A stretch of DNA of 64,000 nt from Gymnorhina tibicen (taxonomy: Eukaryota; Chordata; Aves; Passeriformes; Artamidae): the NCBI GenBank assembly GCA_013399875.1, contig VXAZ01003479.1, forward strand, positions 372,001 through 436,000. The letters run 5' to 3'. Position numbers and translations under genes: made by a program. Positions 10,376 to 23,799 of this stretch are shown one piece after another. How positions within the stretch are numbered: position 1 is the stretch's first letter; each line of letters begins with the position of its first letter. The notes beneath the pieces are model-generated. The model was not told the origin of the DNA, ran no database searches, and was given only the letters and a program-made list of their open reading frames with translations.

Positions 10376-13300
10376 AGAGAGAAAACTTTGAAATCTTCCT
10401 GTAAGTGAAGCTTTCAGCCTTATCTTCAACCTTTAAAACGTTCTCTTCAAGGCAGAAATACTACAGCCAGTGTGTCCAAAGAACTTTGCTTCTATAATGA
10501 CCAGTCAAGCCCAAACAAAATATCTTTCAACTTCAGGCTGGATTGGGCCCTTAAACTGAGCAGATCAAGACAATGGGCACCAGAAGAACAAACTAAGATG
10601 TCATCATTGTTGCTGAGTTGTAAGCAGATGTCATGATGACAAAGAGCACTAGTGTTAACAGCTTAGTTATGTTATAAAAACCACCAAAAAGACTTAAACT
10701 CCCTGCACACTGATACTGATCAGAACAGCCTTTAGATCGTGGCCTTATTTCCTGTAAGCATATATAAATTCTATATAGAAGACCCCTGCCATGATTCACT
10801 GAGTGTTTATATCAAAGTGATTAGGTAAGTACTGACTTCTCAGAAGAATCCAATGAGAAACAAGGCCAAATGCCAAATATTTAGGAAATAGGGGTATTTA
10901 GAAATGAGATTACAACATCAATGTCAGAAATATCTAGAGCTGGAAAAGAATCAGGTAAATTGCAACACCAATTCTATCAAGTAACCCTTCCTCTCCAAAT
11001 TCGCTTTGATGTTCTAGTCAAATATTTCAGACCGCACATCAATCCTAGGTCTGGCTTCGGCGGAAGTGTTTTTACAAAGAATTTCAGGAGTCAAGGACTC
11101 AGGGTTTTGCATCTGTAGGCCAGTAACCAGGCTGTCAAAAGAATAACCATCACTGCTATAAGAGCAGGGGCTCCCTTTCCTAGCACTGCCAGAAAGATTG
11201 AATTGGTGCTTAAACTACATATATATGTATATTCCCCAAATGCAGATTCCTGGTGCCTGTGTGTGCTTCCAAGCACCCACACCAGCCAGCATAGCAAGCT
11301 CCTACACCTATGGCTCAGAAAAAATTGATCTGCACTAGAGAAAAAGTTAGACTGTGGCAGCTTTACAGCTTCTTCCACCTGGAAAAAGGAGTTGCTTTGC
11401 CAGAACAGTCTTTCTGCAAGTAGAGCTTTCTCCATTGAACACTACAAAAATAAAAGTACTAAAAATGTAGAACTTGGACGTAAACCTTCAAAGGATAACA
11501 CTGTCTCATGGGCAGTCACTCCCCCAAAACACACACACAGCCAGGAACATTGTGGAGCTTTACCCTGATCTCCTCAAGGTGTACAGCTCAGGAGATGACC
11601 TTGCTTCAACAGGTGCCTCTGACTCTCTGAGCCTCGGTGCTTGCAATTGTTGCAGGGCACTGAAGAGCAAAACTGGCACCAATTTTGCCATTAAATGGCA
11701 ATACCCCATGACTGAATACCTTAAGGGCTGAGGGGACCTCAAGGAACTAGTACTTGACTTCTGTGAGGGCTGGAAAACCCACCAGGAATGTTTCATTTCC
11801 ATGAGGTTTCTGTCACAGCAGAAGAGCCTAGACTGGCCAAAAATTAATAAGTAAATTGATTGTTCAAGGTACAGGGATGGAATGGGAGAAATGAGGCCTG
11901 GAAAAAGCAGGTTTGGTCTGCTTAGAAGACAGGATGCAGCCTTGGGGGGTTACCACAGGGCACTCAGGTCAGTATTGGCACTCAGGTCAGTATTGCCAGA
12001 GTATACCAGCACTATCCTGCAGGGATTTCCTCATCTTGAGATCCTACGCTGTGTGACAGCCCGCTCATGGATTCTCTGCAGCACATCCCAGGCTCTGCTC
12101 TAGAAAACCAAGGACTTATACAGGAGAAGAGAAATGATGACACTGTTGCAGACAGACCATTTGCAGAGCTTCTCTCACAGAGGAGGTAACTCCCTCATGG
12201 CAGCACATCTCCCGTCACTCACCCTGAAAACAGGCAGCAGACACGGAAGATAATGACTGTGTGAAAGGGTACAAAACACCAGGGTCAAGAAGGGGAGTGG
12301 GAGAGCTGAGGAGCAGGGATTCATAGCCAAGGGCTCTGCTCATGCCATGGATTCACCCTGGGGCCTTGAACAATGCACTTGGCTCCTGTCCCTGGCTAAG
12401 GTCAGGTAGAACCCTTCATATAACCTGTGCCAGAAGCAAAACACTTAAAGGAAAGTAAGGGAGAGGTGCTTTAAGACAAGCCAACACAATTTCCAAGCTA
12501 CAGAGAACCTCAGATGAATGGAGTTCTATCTCTGTATACACTTAATTATCTCAGCTGGTCCTAAGATAAACAGCATGAAGAATAACTAACTTTATGGCAA
12601 CAGATCAAACAGACAAGACAGTCACCCTGCTTCCCTCTCCAACCCTGCTAATTCTGTTTCAGGCTGCCTCTAACCACAAGTCCCTTCTTCTGAAAGGGAT
12701 TTTGGGGGAGTGAAAGAACGTAGGTGGAACAGGAGTTCTTCTAAGAGATGAGAGGAGTCACAGGCCTCATGGGATGTCTCTTGGAGATGGCTCATTAATC
12801 ATGGACCACTTTAAATTCTTTCTGTCTCTCAACACCTCTTTTTTGGTAAAATATATTGGTGGCACAAGCTGTTACAGCAGTGCAGCAGGAAGAGAGCACA
12901 GGCTGCAAACCACTGATGTCAAATATAATCTACTGGAAGCAAGGCAGACTTCTCTTCATGGGGAAGAAAAGCTGGCCTAGCCCAGGCCAGGTGAGACTGG
13001 AAGAGGTCACATCCTGGCTGTGAAATGGGAAAGCAGACAAGGACTTCATGTGGGCCAGGACTGAGTAGGGAGATCAGTCAGAGGTCAGGAAAAGCAGCAC
13101 CCATGAGCAGGGTGAGGGTGGTGTTCCCAGGACAGCCTGTTCTACAGCTTCCAAGCACAGATCCAGTGCAGTTCTCTGCACAACATAACCTCACCTCCAT
13201 TTCAGGCTCTTGCTCCTCTCTCCCTCTCTGCCCACAGCACAAGGGGCAGCACTGCCTGTGATCTGCCAGGGAGAAGCAAGAGAAATAACCCAAGCATCTC

Positions 13301-15153
13301 CCCAGGCTGCTTGGTCTGAGCAAGGAACTGTCCTCTTTCAGGATCAAACAGGGGATCCAGCTGTCCCCCAAGAATTAGGGGACAAGTTCTATGCTCTCTC
13401 TAGTCAGCAGTCAGACAGAACTTGAGGAGGTGGATTTAGCCCCCAAAAGCCAAAGCTGAGGGTGAGCACTGTGGAACATGTCCCCAGCACAGTTAAATGC
13501 TGAAGACCAGGGGATGGGAACCTGCCAGGAACAGGCTCCTGCTCCTTTCCCCCTCAGAGAGAAATAGTGAAACTGGGTAGAGCAGTGATGGCCTGATTTG
13601 ACTGCAGGAAGCTCCTGCTTAAAATAGCTGTTCTACAGCTGCCACAAAATATTTTCTTTATAAAATATAGGGTAGAAGTAGATGGTAGCAAAACTGAGGG
13701 GAGAAAGAAGAAACCTCACAAAATACTTAAAGGCTCTGATAAGTCTCCACTGAGGAGGAGCACTCTATGTTACTAAATCAGGTTCGGTCTGCCAATATTT
13801 TTGGTGTTCTGGTTCTTTAAATGGATAAATTGTGAAAATTTGTAATTGCAGAGCAGTGATTTAAGAGACGGAGTTACAGAGACTCTCCCGACCCAGGCAG
13901 GCATCTGTGTGGTCTAGAGCAGAGAACTTTGCTGGGAAAAGGCAGAGGCTTCTGGCCAGGCTGTGGGGCTCAGCAACACCCTCCCCAAGCCGAGGGGAGC
14001 ACAGCCCAGCTGTGGCTGTCAGGATGGCTTTGTTCCCTACTTGTGCTCAGAGTATGCGTTGAGATGAGAGATGTTTATTAATATCATCCTACAAAACAAA
14101 TTATATGAACTTATTAAGACAAACTGGAGTCCACACCTGACACGGTCTTTAATTCTGAAACCAATATTTATCTCTGTGTGACAGAAGAGGAAAGATTGGT
14201 GGACTGCAATAAACGGGAAATGAAGGTTCAGGACAAATTCCATTTCCCTGCTGTAGACAAGTTACAGTCAAGATACCAAGAGCTTGGCAAGTACGCAAGG
14301 AAAAGTGAAGAAAAGTGATAGACAAAACACAGGAAGTTCGGAGCATCCCATTCTCTTCTCAGCTACTCCAAAGGAGACGAAACAAACTGCTTTCCACCAC
14401 ATCCTGCTGTGTTACACTGTTGACAGAGCCCCTCTTACTGGCTTTAACAACAAGCCATAGTATCACCAATCCCTCCTAATCTGTCCATGCCCTCTCTCAG
14501 GATGCGCCACCTGGGAAGATTACCAGAAGTAAAAGTAGAAATGGATGAAATACGTTTGCAACCTTTTCCCTTGTGAACCCTGGTGCCCCGGGGAACAGCA
14601 AGAGTTTTGGCTTCAGAAGCATGTGGGTTTAATACAGAGAGCAGCTAAGCATAAGCAGAGATACATTCCCAAATTATTAATTCCTTTCAGTTTTTGGCAG
14701 TGAGCTCCAGGACAGCTCCTGCACAGTGGCAGCAGCAGTTCTGGCCGTGGCAATGTCATTTAAGCCACGCGTTATTGCAGTCTGGCAGTGAGAGAACAGT
14801 GCCAGTGGGAAGTCAGGCCTGGAGAGATGGGGAGCCGTTAGACTTGTGGCAGTCTCAGGCCAGGAACATCATCTCTCTCAGAATGCACCTGAAACCACTG
14901 AGTACGGGGTGAAGGAAGCAGACAAGGGACATAAACAAGAATGAGGTGAGGGTCTACTCAAACTGCCATAGATCCCCAAAAGTCTGTATGTTTTGCCTGT
15001 CAGCGTGTCTGCAATCAGGACAGAAGCAAAGAAAAGTCCTTTCCCACCATTTAAGTTCATCCGTCCACTCAGGCTGGGTCCCAGGCCAGGTGTGGCCAGG
15101 TTTGCAGGCCCCACAGGAACGGGTCAGCCACCATGGAGCAAAGGGAGACTCGT
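10376..15153. other. Unique non-coding sequence
   Basis: No gene or interspersed repeat is recognised. Frames in both orientations stay below 115 codons. An 18-bp tandem duplication at 11959-11994 is listed separately. A purine-rich to AT-rich alternation runs through 13560-14300 without a detectable element. Confidence 0.6.
11959..11994. repeat. Perfect tandem duplication, 2 x 18 bp
   Basis: GGCACTCAGGTCAGTATT occurs twice head to tail with no mismatch, 11959-11976 and 11977-11994. Perfect identity suggests a recent slippage or small duplication event. Confidence 0.95.
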
Positions 15154-15176
15154 GACTGCCACTGACAGTGGCAGTC
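15154..15176. repeat. Hairpin-forming inverted repeat, 10-bp arms
   Basis: GACTGCCACT (15154-15163) and AGTGGCAGTC (15167-15176) are perfect reverse complements around a 3-base GAC loop. No function can be assigned. The stem is too short for a microRNA precursor. Confidence 0.85.
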
Positions 15177-15927
15177 CGTAACCAACTGACTCATCTGCTC
15201 CCGTTCCAGAACACAACCTGTCTGCTCCAAACCACGTGGAAAATCTGGGGATGACTGGGCAAGGGCTTCACACACCGAGTGACTCACGCACACGCTGCCT
15301 GTGCTGCTCTGAAATTTTCTCAAGCCCTCATATCCTGGGAAACTGGTGAAAAGGCTTGTTCCAAATGTTCAAGAGGCAGGGTTGGAACATGCTAGTGCAA
15401 ATCTGGCCTGCACAATGGATCCATTACATTCAACAGGAGTCTTTTCTCTGGCTTCAGCAGGCTGATTATCAGGCCAAAGTTTAGGAAAAGGGAGATCACC
15501 AGCTTCTTGAATTCATAGAGTTTAGAGCTGCTTTGATCTAGCCATGCTCCCTGATGCTGAAGAGGACAGGACAGCAGCCATAAAACACATTCATGTTCTC
15601 GGGAAACCACAGCATGTCACACAATGACAACTGTTGAGTGTTAAAAGGCCACTTAAGCAGTGTGGTAGAGCATTAAATCATGCAACAAAACAAACACCTC
15701 CCGGAGTTTGCTGGTGCTCTGCACAGTCCTGGAAGCTGCCTCTGGCACCTGAGACAGGCGGGAAAGCACGTCCAGGTAACGCAGCTGTTCACAGTACCCA
15801 TCCCAAGGGCTGTGTGCCCTTCCAGCTCCTGTTTGTACGGGCAGCCACACGTTCCTTACCTCCCCAGTGGCGCAAGGACTGCACTCTCAGGGTCCTGCCT
15901 GTACTCCCCTCCCTGCTCTGGCCACTG

Positions 15928-15941
15928 TGCCACCGGTGGCA
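15928..15941. repeat. Perfect 14-bp palindrome
   Basis: TGCCACCGGTGGCA is its own reverse complement and includes two CpG-flanking GGTGG/CCACC blocks. It lies in a locally GC-rich patch (about 15880-15970). Confidence 0.8.
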
Positions 15942-16932
15942 GGGGACAGAGCTCAGGGACAGCTCAGTGCCCTGCAGTGCAGCACTGAAAGGGAGCTGGA
16001 AGTAGCCAGACACACAAAGGCTTGACCTTTTCCTCTTATTTGATTGCCATTCTTTTCCAGGAACTTGTTAAAGCTACAACTAAAAGTTTCATTCAAATGG
16101 ATTTTTGTGCCAAAATGAGAGATGGGGGGGAAAAAATATACAAGCCCCTCTTCATAAAAAAAAAGGAAACATATGTCCAAGACGTTAAACTTGTTTTCAC
16201 AACTACTTACAGAACAGGAAATTCATTAAATCTGATCCTTTCACACAAAGGTCTCAATTTCAACAAAATTTTCTAATGAAAACACTTTTATGGAAATACT
16301 TGTGGCCAACTTGCATTTTATTCTATTCCTGGGACATGCACCTTATGGGTCTGGAAGCAAGATGGTAATTGTGGAGGGAGCAGGCAAATTTTTCACTTTA
16401 GTGAGCAACAGTTTTGCTTAAGGACCTTTCACCCAACAATTGGAAATGCTCTAATTCACATTTGATTTCTGCGAAAAGATATCCAAAACTTCATGGGGAA
16501 AAAAAAGCTTGACTATACCTCTGCCTCCCCAGCTTCAGGACAGAGTTTAGGCATGATTTCACCATTTCACCACTCAAACAAACCCCAGTCCTGTCAATAT
16601 CCAGTTTCTGGAGTTATTAACCATTCCCTGTTGCTATGGGCCTTCTTTGCAAGTGACACTGGTTAACCAACAGCTGCAAGTCTCTATCATCATTCTTTTC
16701 CTCTTCAACACCCTCCCAATTTCTTTGTCCTCACCAGCATCTAAAGGAGCCAGCACATACACAGACATCATGATCAAATTCATGTCAGGCAAGAAGGACA
16801 AAGTAACAGATATGAGAAGATGGGATTATCTGCTTGGCTGCTGCTTGCTCTGTAGAAGTTGCAAAGTCCAGGACAGTAAAATTTCCACTGAACTTGCATT
16901 TTCTGTGATGTAACTCTCTTAAATGATTTAGG

Positions 16933-16946
16933 AAAAAAAAAAAAAA
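16933..16946 (+). repeat. Poly-A tract, 14 bases
   Basis: A perfect run of 14 A with no recognisable retroelement body on either side. Confidence 0.9.
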
Positions 16947-18514
16947 TCCAGAACTGCTAACCTGCTGCTGACAAAATGCTGTGTAAACCATGCCACTTTC
17001 GCCTAAACCTGTCACAGTCCACTAATACCCGGAGGACTGGAGGCTTTTGTTTAGCTAATAGGTTAAGCACGTGCCTGTTTCAACAGGGGTAAAGCCCCTC
17101 GGGTAAGCTCTGAGACCCAGCTCTTCCTTTGCATGCTCACCTGCCCATGAACTTCACCTTCTCTGCATTCCAGGTGTCTCAGAAACAGAACAGAATGCTT
17201 CTCTCTCAAGAGCCACCAGCAATAAACAGGGCAAGGCAAGCACCCAGCTGAAGAGCCAAGATGCATCCCAAGAGGCTCAGGGGAAACGTGGGCTCTGCTG
17301 CTCCACCCCCTCCCTCCTGGCTGCATCTGCCACACCTGGCACAGGGCTGTGTCCGAGCAGGAGCTGCAGACAAGTCACACTCCTGCTGTTAACAGCCCAG
17401 TAGGATGGAAAGAGTTCAAAATAATCAGTCTGCACTCAAGTGCAAGTTATTCTTGGGTACCAGATTCCCGTTGCTTCAATTCTCCATTTCCACACTGCAT
17501 CCCAGGCTCAGAACTTGGTGAAGCTCGGTTCCACTCAGGATGCACAGCCTGGATTGAATCTGTACTGGATGCAGAGAGCTTGGTCACTGCTGAGTTTTCC
17601 AGGTCAGGGGTGGAGAATGAGCTTTCTGACCCACCTCTCACTGGAAACATGGCACCCCCAGCATTTCTTTTGGTCTTTCCTCTCTTTGCTCTCTGCTTCA
17701 GGACAGCAGGACCCTGAAACCTTGCCCTAAAGGCAAGCAGTGCTTTGTGGCATCCTTGTTCTCCCTTTCCTCAAGCCCTGCTAGATCTAACTGGAAAAAA
17801 GGGGTTGGGGACCTCCTTTTCTAAGGATGAGGCAAAGCACTCAGCTGAAATGGCAGAGTTTAGGTTAACAGGCCTCTTGAGGAGACCAAAGGGACAAGTG
17901 TTCCCGTTCAACTAAACTGGAGTGACACCAAGGGGAGCTCTAGTTTCCCTTTAAAGGGACACAGCCTTGTGAACTCAGTGATGGTACAGTACAGCTCAGA
18001 AAGGCTTGTTAAAATACTGCAAAAATTGTTCTTGAATTCACTGAATATTCCAAAAGTCCAAAAATCCTGATACAAAATAAAAATTAAAATATGGTGAAAA
18101 AAATCCATTCATACTCTTCTCCTTCAGTTCTTTTTCTGGATCTTAGAGAGGATAAAAAACTAGGGGAAAAATTGAAATGTATCCACACAGTTACTAATCC
18201 ATGGATTTCTCACCTGCTCAGTCTAAAACTTGCACAGCCACGCTTTCTAGGAAACACATCTGAACTTAAAGCAGCAAGATCTTAACACAATCCAAAGTGC
18301 AAACTGCATGCAAGATCCATTTGTAAAACTAATCTATCCTAGAATTTTTTGCCAGGGCTGTAATTGTCATGGAGTTATGTAGACATACATTTGTTTTAAA
18401 TACATTAGCAGTCAAAAGGCACAGGAGCACATTCTGCAGTGGGGAAGGAAGGGGATCATTGGCCCAGGTAGTACTTGTTTTGTTCACTGATAAATATTCT
18501 CAAGGCAAAAGTAC

Positions 18515-18526
18515 TTTTTTTTTTTT
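18515..18526 (+). repeat. Poly-T tract, 12 bases
   Basis: A run of 12 T. It is a simple repeat; no reverse-oriented retroposon is recognisable downstream. Confidence 0.85.
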
Positions 18527-20654
18527 CGTACTGGAAAGCTAGAAGGAGCTGCTCCAGCATAGTGTGCCTGAGCTGACCAAGAGACCAGATCTGCTCCAAG
18601 TGAGCCCCACAGAGCAGGCTCTCAGAAAAACAGGAAGCTCCCACATTTGAACTTGTGGAAACCCTCCTGTCTTAGCAGTAGGGATACAGCAGCAAGCACA
18701 CAGGCCACGATGTCATTCCTCCAGAGCTGGTCCCCTGGGTCCCTGCAGTATTCATCCCAGCAGGCAGCCCCCATCCCTGACGCCTGAAGTCCTCCCATAG
18801 CTCACAAAACACAGATCCTCCAAGCACCTTGGTCCTGCCCCAGGTGTAGGCTGAGCATGGCAGGGTGGTGACTGTGCTTTGGGTGTGCTTTGGGAAGAGC
18901 GTGGTAAAACCAGGCTGGCATTGACTCAGCTGCCAAGTCACCAGGACAGCTCCCTGCCAATGCCAGCCCTGAGGACTCATTTCCCCACCAACTATTTCTG
19001 CAATGCTTGGGCTCCTCACTGTTTACCTTAAGCCCCAGCCATTTCTGCTAATCCAGAGAAGGCATGGAAGACTCCTTCAAATATCATGTTCATCAGCACA
19101 GGCTTGGCAACAGCTTCTCTTCCACTCCCTGCCTGGCACAAGCCTCCTCTTATCTGTGGTGCCCTGGCAAACAGGGCTCTGCTGGCTCTTCCAGGCTGGC
19201 CTTTGCCTCCACCACCTACCTCTGTTTATGTTACTTTCCCAACACACTTGCAAATATGATAAAGGTTAATCTGGTACAAAAGGTAAATAGGGTTACACAA
19301 AGCTGGATTTAGCAATTTAGTTTTATTGGCCACTAAGGCAGGCAATTCTTCGATGCAGGTAATGAGGAGATAGTCAAGCCAGATAAAGGATCTGTGCAAT
19401 ATAAACATCCTCCCAAAAGCCTGCTCCCCGCTTGCATAAGCGCTGTAATCATGAAAGCAATTCTTAATGGAGCCACTTGGCAGAGGCCCTGGCACAGCAA
19501 GCTGTGAGCCTCTCCCCAGCTCATGGACCAGCTCCAAGAGCCTGTTACTACAGCCTGCAGCGGGCAGGAGTGGGGAGAGACAAAGCTGGCTCCAGTCTGC
19601 AACCAGTGGCACTGGGGCAGGGCCAGGTCTCCTCTAACATGTCACCTGTGCGGTTTGGAGCAGGCCAGTTATCCCCTGTGCTCAGCTCTGCATCCGTAAA
19701 TCGAAATGGATCATTTCCCCTTTGTGCCCCATCTTTCAGAGGTGAACTCTTACAGTGAAGGCTGCTCCTCACACACAGGTAAGGGCTTCTGACTGGAAGT
19801 GTTACTGTCACTCAGAAACACGCAGTTTTATTTCTGTGAATAGGTGACTAATTTTTCCTGACCTTTCAATATCTGTCCTTTTCCTTCGAGAAGGAAAACC
19901 AAAACAAACCAATGATCCATGTTTCCTGACATCCTGCCCTCTTTCACCTCTCTGGACCAAAACCTAGGACAACCCACAAAGCTGAACAGGAAACCTTTTG
20001 CACCTCACATCTTGTGCTGCTTGGCTTTGTTTTCTCCTTGGCTATCAAACTCAGGATGTTCCCTAAGGAGCACAGAAGTGCCAGACCTGCCTTTTCTCTC
20101 AGCAGAGATCACCAGTGTCTCCCGCTTTCCCCCTGCACAGCTTCCCAAGAGGTGATGGCTTGGGCACTGCTGGGTGGGACACCACCCTCGGTGGGCTCAG
20201 TCTGCTGCTCAGCTCTGCCTTGCTGGCAGTGCCCCTACAAACACACGCCAGGCAGGGGGAAGATTCAGGAGAGGCTCTGTCCCTACATCTGCCATGAAAA
20301 GTAAAAGAAGAAAGTGAAGCTTACTTCACCCCAAAAGCCCCAAACTGCAGGACAGGTCTAACAGTCACTTGCTCCCTGTGATGTGGTTTTCTCACCCCAG
20401 GCAAAAGGGGCCTCATTCCCACAACAAACAGGGCACATTTGCCAGCTGCAGGACTGAACCAGAACCTAGGCATGCACTCAGATATCCATTATGCTCATTT
20501 CCTGTGCCATACATTAAGAATTTCTCCTTTCCTGAACTCATTTAGATTTCAGCACAGATCCTCATCAGACTGATGTAGGAATTTTCCCTATCCTAGGCAG
20601 CCCAAATAATAGTTGACCAATTACCATATTAGGAATAACTATTGGGAAGTATTA

Positions 20655-20737
20655 GTCTAGAACCAGGGAGTTTTGGTCTAATAGACTAGATAGACTCAAA
20701 GGTTCAGCCTAATAGACTTTGCCTCATTTTCTAGTCT
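20655..20737. promoter_or_regulatory. Cluster of six GTCT/AGAC half-sites
   Basis: GTCT or AGAC occurs at 20655, 20676, 20683, 20692, 20714 and 20734 within 83 bp, several embedded in the recurring word CTAATAGACT (20678-20687 and 20709-20718). GTCT/AGAC is the SMAD3/4 binding half-site. The recurrence of the longer word also allows a degenerate local duplication, so the regulatory reading is only one option. Confidence 0.3.
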
Positions 20738-23700
20738 ACAGCTTGCCACTGGCAAACTTCAGCTGAGTAACTGCCCTTTGTATGCCTTTTCTGCCCTCTG
20801 GGAAACACAGCTGTACTTCTGCAAAGTGCTCCAGGACCCGTGAATAGAATGTGCTGCATAACAAATTTGGGGTTATTATGCAGAGCAGGACCCACAGTGG
20901 TCTACATAACTGACCATTCACCAGCTGTATCAGAGAGGCCAGCAGTGATATATTGGCCAGCTAGGAATTATCTCCAGCTGGCAGGCAGAACGCATTTAGA
21001 CTGACTATGCTTCTGGACTTTGAGGGCTTTTTCAGTAGTCAAGTTAACACTGACATTTTGCAGAAGCATGAAACATATCTGTAAGGATTATGGGCCTTTT
21101 CTCAAGCCTCCTGAAGGTAATACACCTGTTTGCATCAACATTAATAAACTATCTGGCAAGAACAGCTGAATCCAGCAGTCCCACTGGCACAATAAAGACA
21201 ACTGCCTGCCAATATAGGACTGGGACCATAGGAAGGCTTCAATTTTATTTTCCATTCCTGCCAAAAAAACCTCACTATCTCCACCAGCATCCGTGTCCGA
21301 GCTAGGACACCGGGAAGGCAGTTGTTTCAATTTACACACTGCAAGGATTTATTAGATGAGGTGATCACACAGGTATCCTCATGGCACAAAACCTACTCAA
21401 ATGTCCTTGTTTTTCTCGTGCCCTGTTTTGCAACCCACCTTCAAATGACCCCATGTCACAGGCTGTGAACAAGCAGTTCTTTCTTCACTGAAGATAAGAG
21501 AAGGGCTGCCAGGCTGCCAGCACCTTGGGCTTTGGTTTGGGTCTTGTTTGTTTTTTTTATTTTGGAACCACCGGTTTGGCTTCAGCATCTTGATACACGC
21601 TGTTAAAGTGGAGTTACTAAAGACAGGCAATTTTAGATTTGGGTTTTGAGACAAATCTGTGATTCTTCTATACTTAATCAGCATCTTAAAATATAGCTAA
21701 CCTGCTTTCTTTCCTATTCCTTATACCTGGAAATTCTCTGACTACCTATGAGCTTGCCTTACCCAGCTTTCAACTTCAAGTCTTATTACTCACCACCTTT
21801 GACTACAGAAAACACAACCCTGGCTGAAATTACACTCATTTTACAATTTCAGGACCAGAGATGGTTTAAACTGAGTAATCTCCACTGGCATTTAATATTT
21901 TGGTTTGTTTTTTTTTTTATCAAATGATCTGTTTCTCTAGGTGGTATAAAATAATACCTGACATAAGAAAAACCTTATCATGTGTTACTTAACCGAGTGA
22001 GCAAAGGAGCAGCACGGGCATTCTTGTGAGAGATCAAATAACAAGTGTTCTTCTGCTGATAATGAAGGCTAACTTAAGCCACCACAACTAATTCAGAGTG
22101 CAGGCTTGACACTTGTTTATCTGGACAAACAATTATGAAATGTTCTTTTGTCCCTGTGAGTACTGCGTAGGCAAGTGTCACGACTTTCTGGGTTACTTTA
22201 AAGGGCCACTGCTTGGGTACCTATTATTCACTGCTCAGGAAATAAGAGATGCTTTGAGCAGACTGACCAAGCCTGAGGACCCTTTTTTCCTTCCGGCTCC
22301 CTTGACAGGACCGACTCCAGTCTGACCCAGTTGTAGGTTTGGGGTGTGATTTCCCAGAAGTGGCAGCATGTAGCAAGTGAATAATGCTCTCCCGAGGCAT
22401 TTAGATCCCTAATGGCAAATTGTGATCAGGCACAATTTAAAATCCCTGAGTGGATTTTAAAAACAAACTTGGGAGTCTAAACAATTTAAACACTTCGGTA
22501 ATTTTTATGTGTATTTCTGAGCTGGGACTTTACAACCATCTGTAGTTTTTTGTCATCTAGAAATCATTGGTAACAACAGACCACCATGGAACATTCTAGA
22601 CCAGCTGTACACAGATACAGTGGCCCCCTCAGCATCTTGCCTGGTGCTAATGATTGCATCCCCTTTTCTTGGAAGGGGAAACAACCTGCTTGCAAGACCC
22701 CCATCCCAGGCATCAAACTGAACTGTGTGACTGCAGTCATGGAGCCAAGAGCAAAGGCTCCCAGGCAGCAAAACCCCAACACGTTTCCCTGCTGTTTCAG
22801 ACTGAAGGTGCCCTATATGCACAATTGTATGGCCCAGGGTGGCTCAGCTCTGCTCACAATCCCTGCTGAGCTCCTCAGAAGGAGCAAGTTCCCAGGGTAA
22901 TGCCTTAACAGGGACAAGGAAAGAAAAATCCAAAGCCAGCACAAAGTGGCATCTTACCAGTTTTTCTGGGAAGCCAGAGCAGAGAGGCCATGTTGTTACA
23001 GCCTTCGTGATGTGGCTGTGGGAAGGCCATTACTTACACCCCACATCTCCTTCAGTGCCCTCCCAACAGAGATCTCTCATTCAGTCACTGATGAGATAAG
23101 GAGGCATTTGAAATTTATTCTGTAAATGAGAAATTGTATGTTTAAGTCAACAGAGCTGGTCAAATACAGCAGTGACTTACAAAACCCCTGCAATACTTGT
23201 GCATGGAAAAACCTTATCTGACTGTTCCCGTGCTGCTAACTCATATCCTTGCTCCCAAACAAAACACTCCTGGCTGACATTGTGCACTTCACCTTTTTCT
23301 AACACAAAGGGAGAAGAGAGACCTGCTAATGAGGAGATTCAAGAGCACAGGCTTTGCCAGAAAACAAGGCTGATTAAAGCTCTCTGAGCAGGACCCAGCA
23401 CCAGGACAACAAAGTATCACAGACGGCTGCAACCACAACCTCTAAAACTGCTAATTGCCAGCAGATGAAAAGGATATCAAGGGCTTACCAAGGATTCCAA
23501 AAACAATTTGACAAATTCACAGGAAAGCCTATTGGAAGCTATTAAGCACAGGACACATTTCCACTGGAGAGCACATCCCAGAAGGAAGTATCACCAGTAT
23601 TCTTGGTTTATGCTCTGTGGCCACTGTCAAGAACCAGTACCTAGCCAATGTATCTGTGCCAGCTTAGTATGCCCACAAATAAATTTCTTGCTACTATCAA

Positions 23701-23780
23701 CCAGGCATTAAATGCATTTTGTAAGGTTTATGCCAGACCATAGCAACTGAGAAATCAACTTGATACCTTTCTACCCTTTT
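20738..23780. other. Unique non-coding sequence
   Basis: No gene or repeat element is recognised. A T-rich homopolymer lies near 21911-21919. Open frames reach 104 codons (22586-22900, plus) with no recognisable product and with a competing minus-strand frame over the same bases. Confidence 0.6.
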
Positions 23781-23799
23781 TGTGTGTGTGTGTGTGTGT
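23781..23799 (+). repeat. (TG)9 dinucleotide microsatellite
   Basis: An uninterrupted TG repeat of nine units plus a final T. It is followed by CTGTTTTGCAG and then an A-run, so it can mimic a splice acceptor; the downstream bases give no credible exon. Confidence 0.95.

Larger units (their letters stand above)
15177..20652. other. Unique non-coding sequence with A/T homopolymers
   Basis: No gene or known repeat is recognised. It holds the 14-bp palindrome TGCCACCGGTGGCA at 15928-15941, a run of 14 A at 16933-16946 and a run of 12 T at 18515-18526. Open frames up to 128 codons (minus strand, 19226-19612) overlap frames in other registers and resemble nothing known. Confidence 0.6.

Noticed and set aside
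23394..23410. RE1/NRSF-like CAGCACCAGGACA
   Set aside because: Spacing between the half-sites is one base short of the canonical site and the outer bases do not match.
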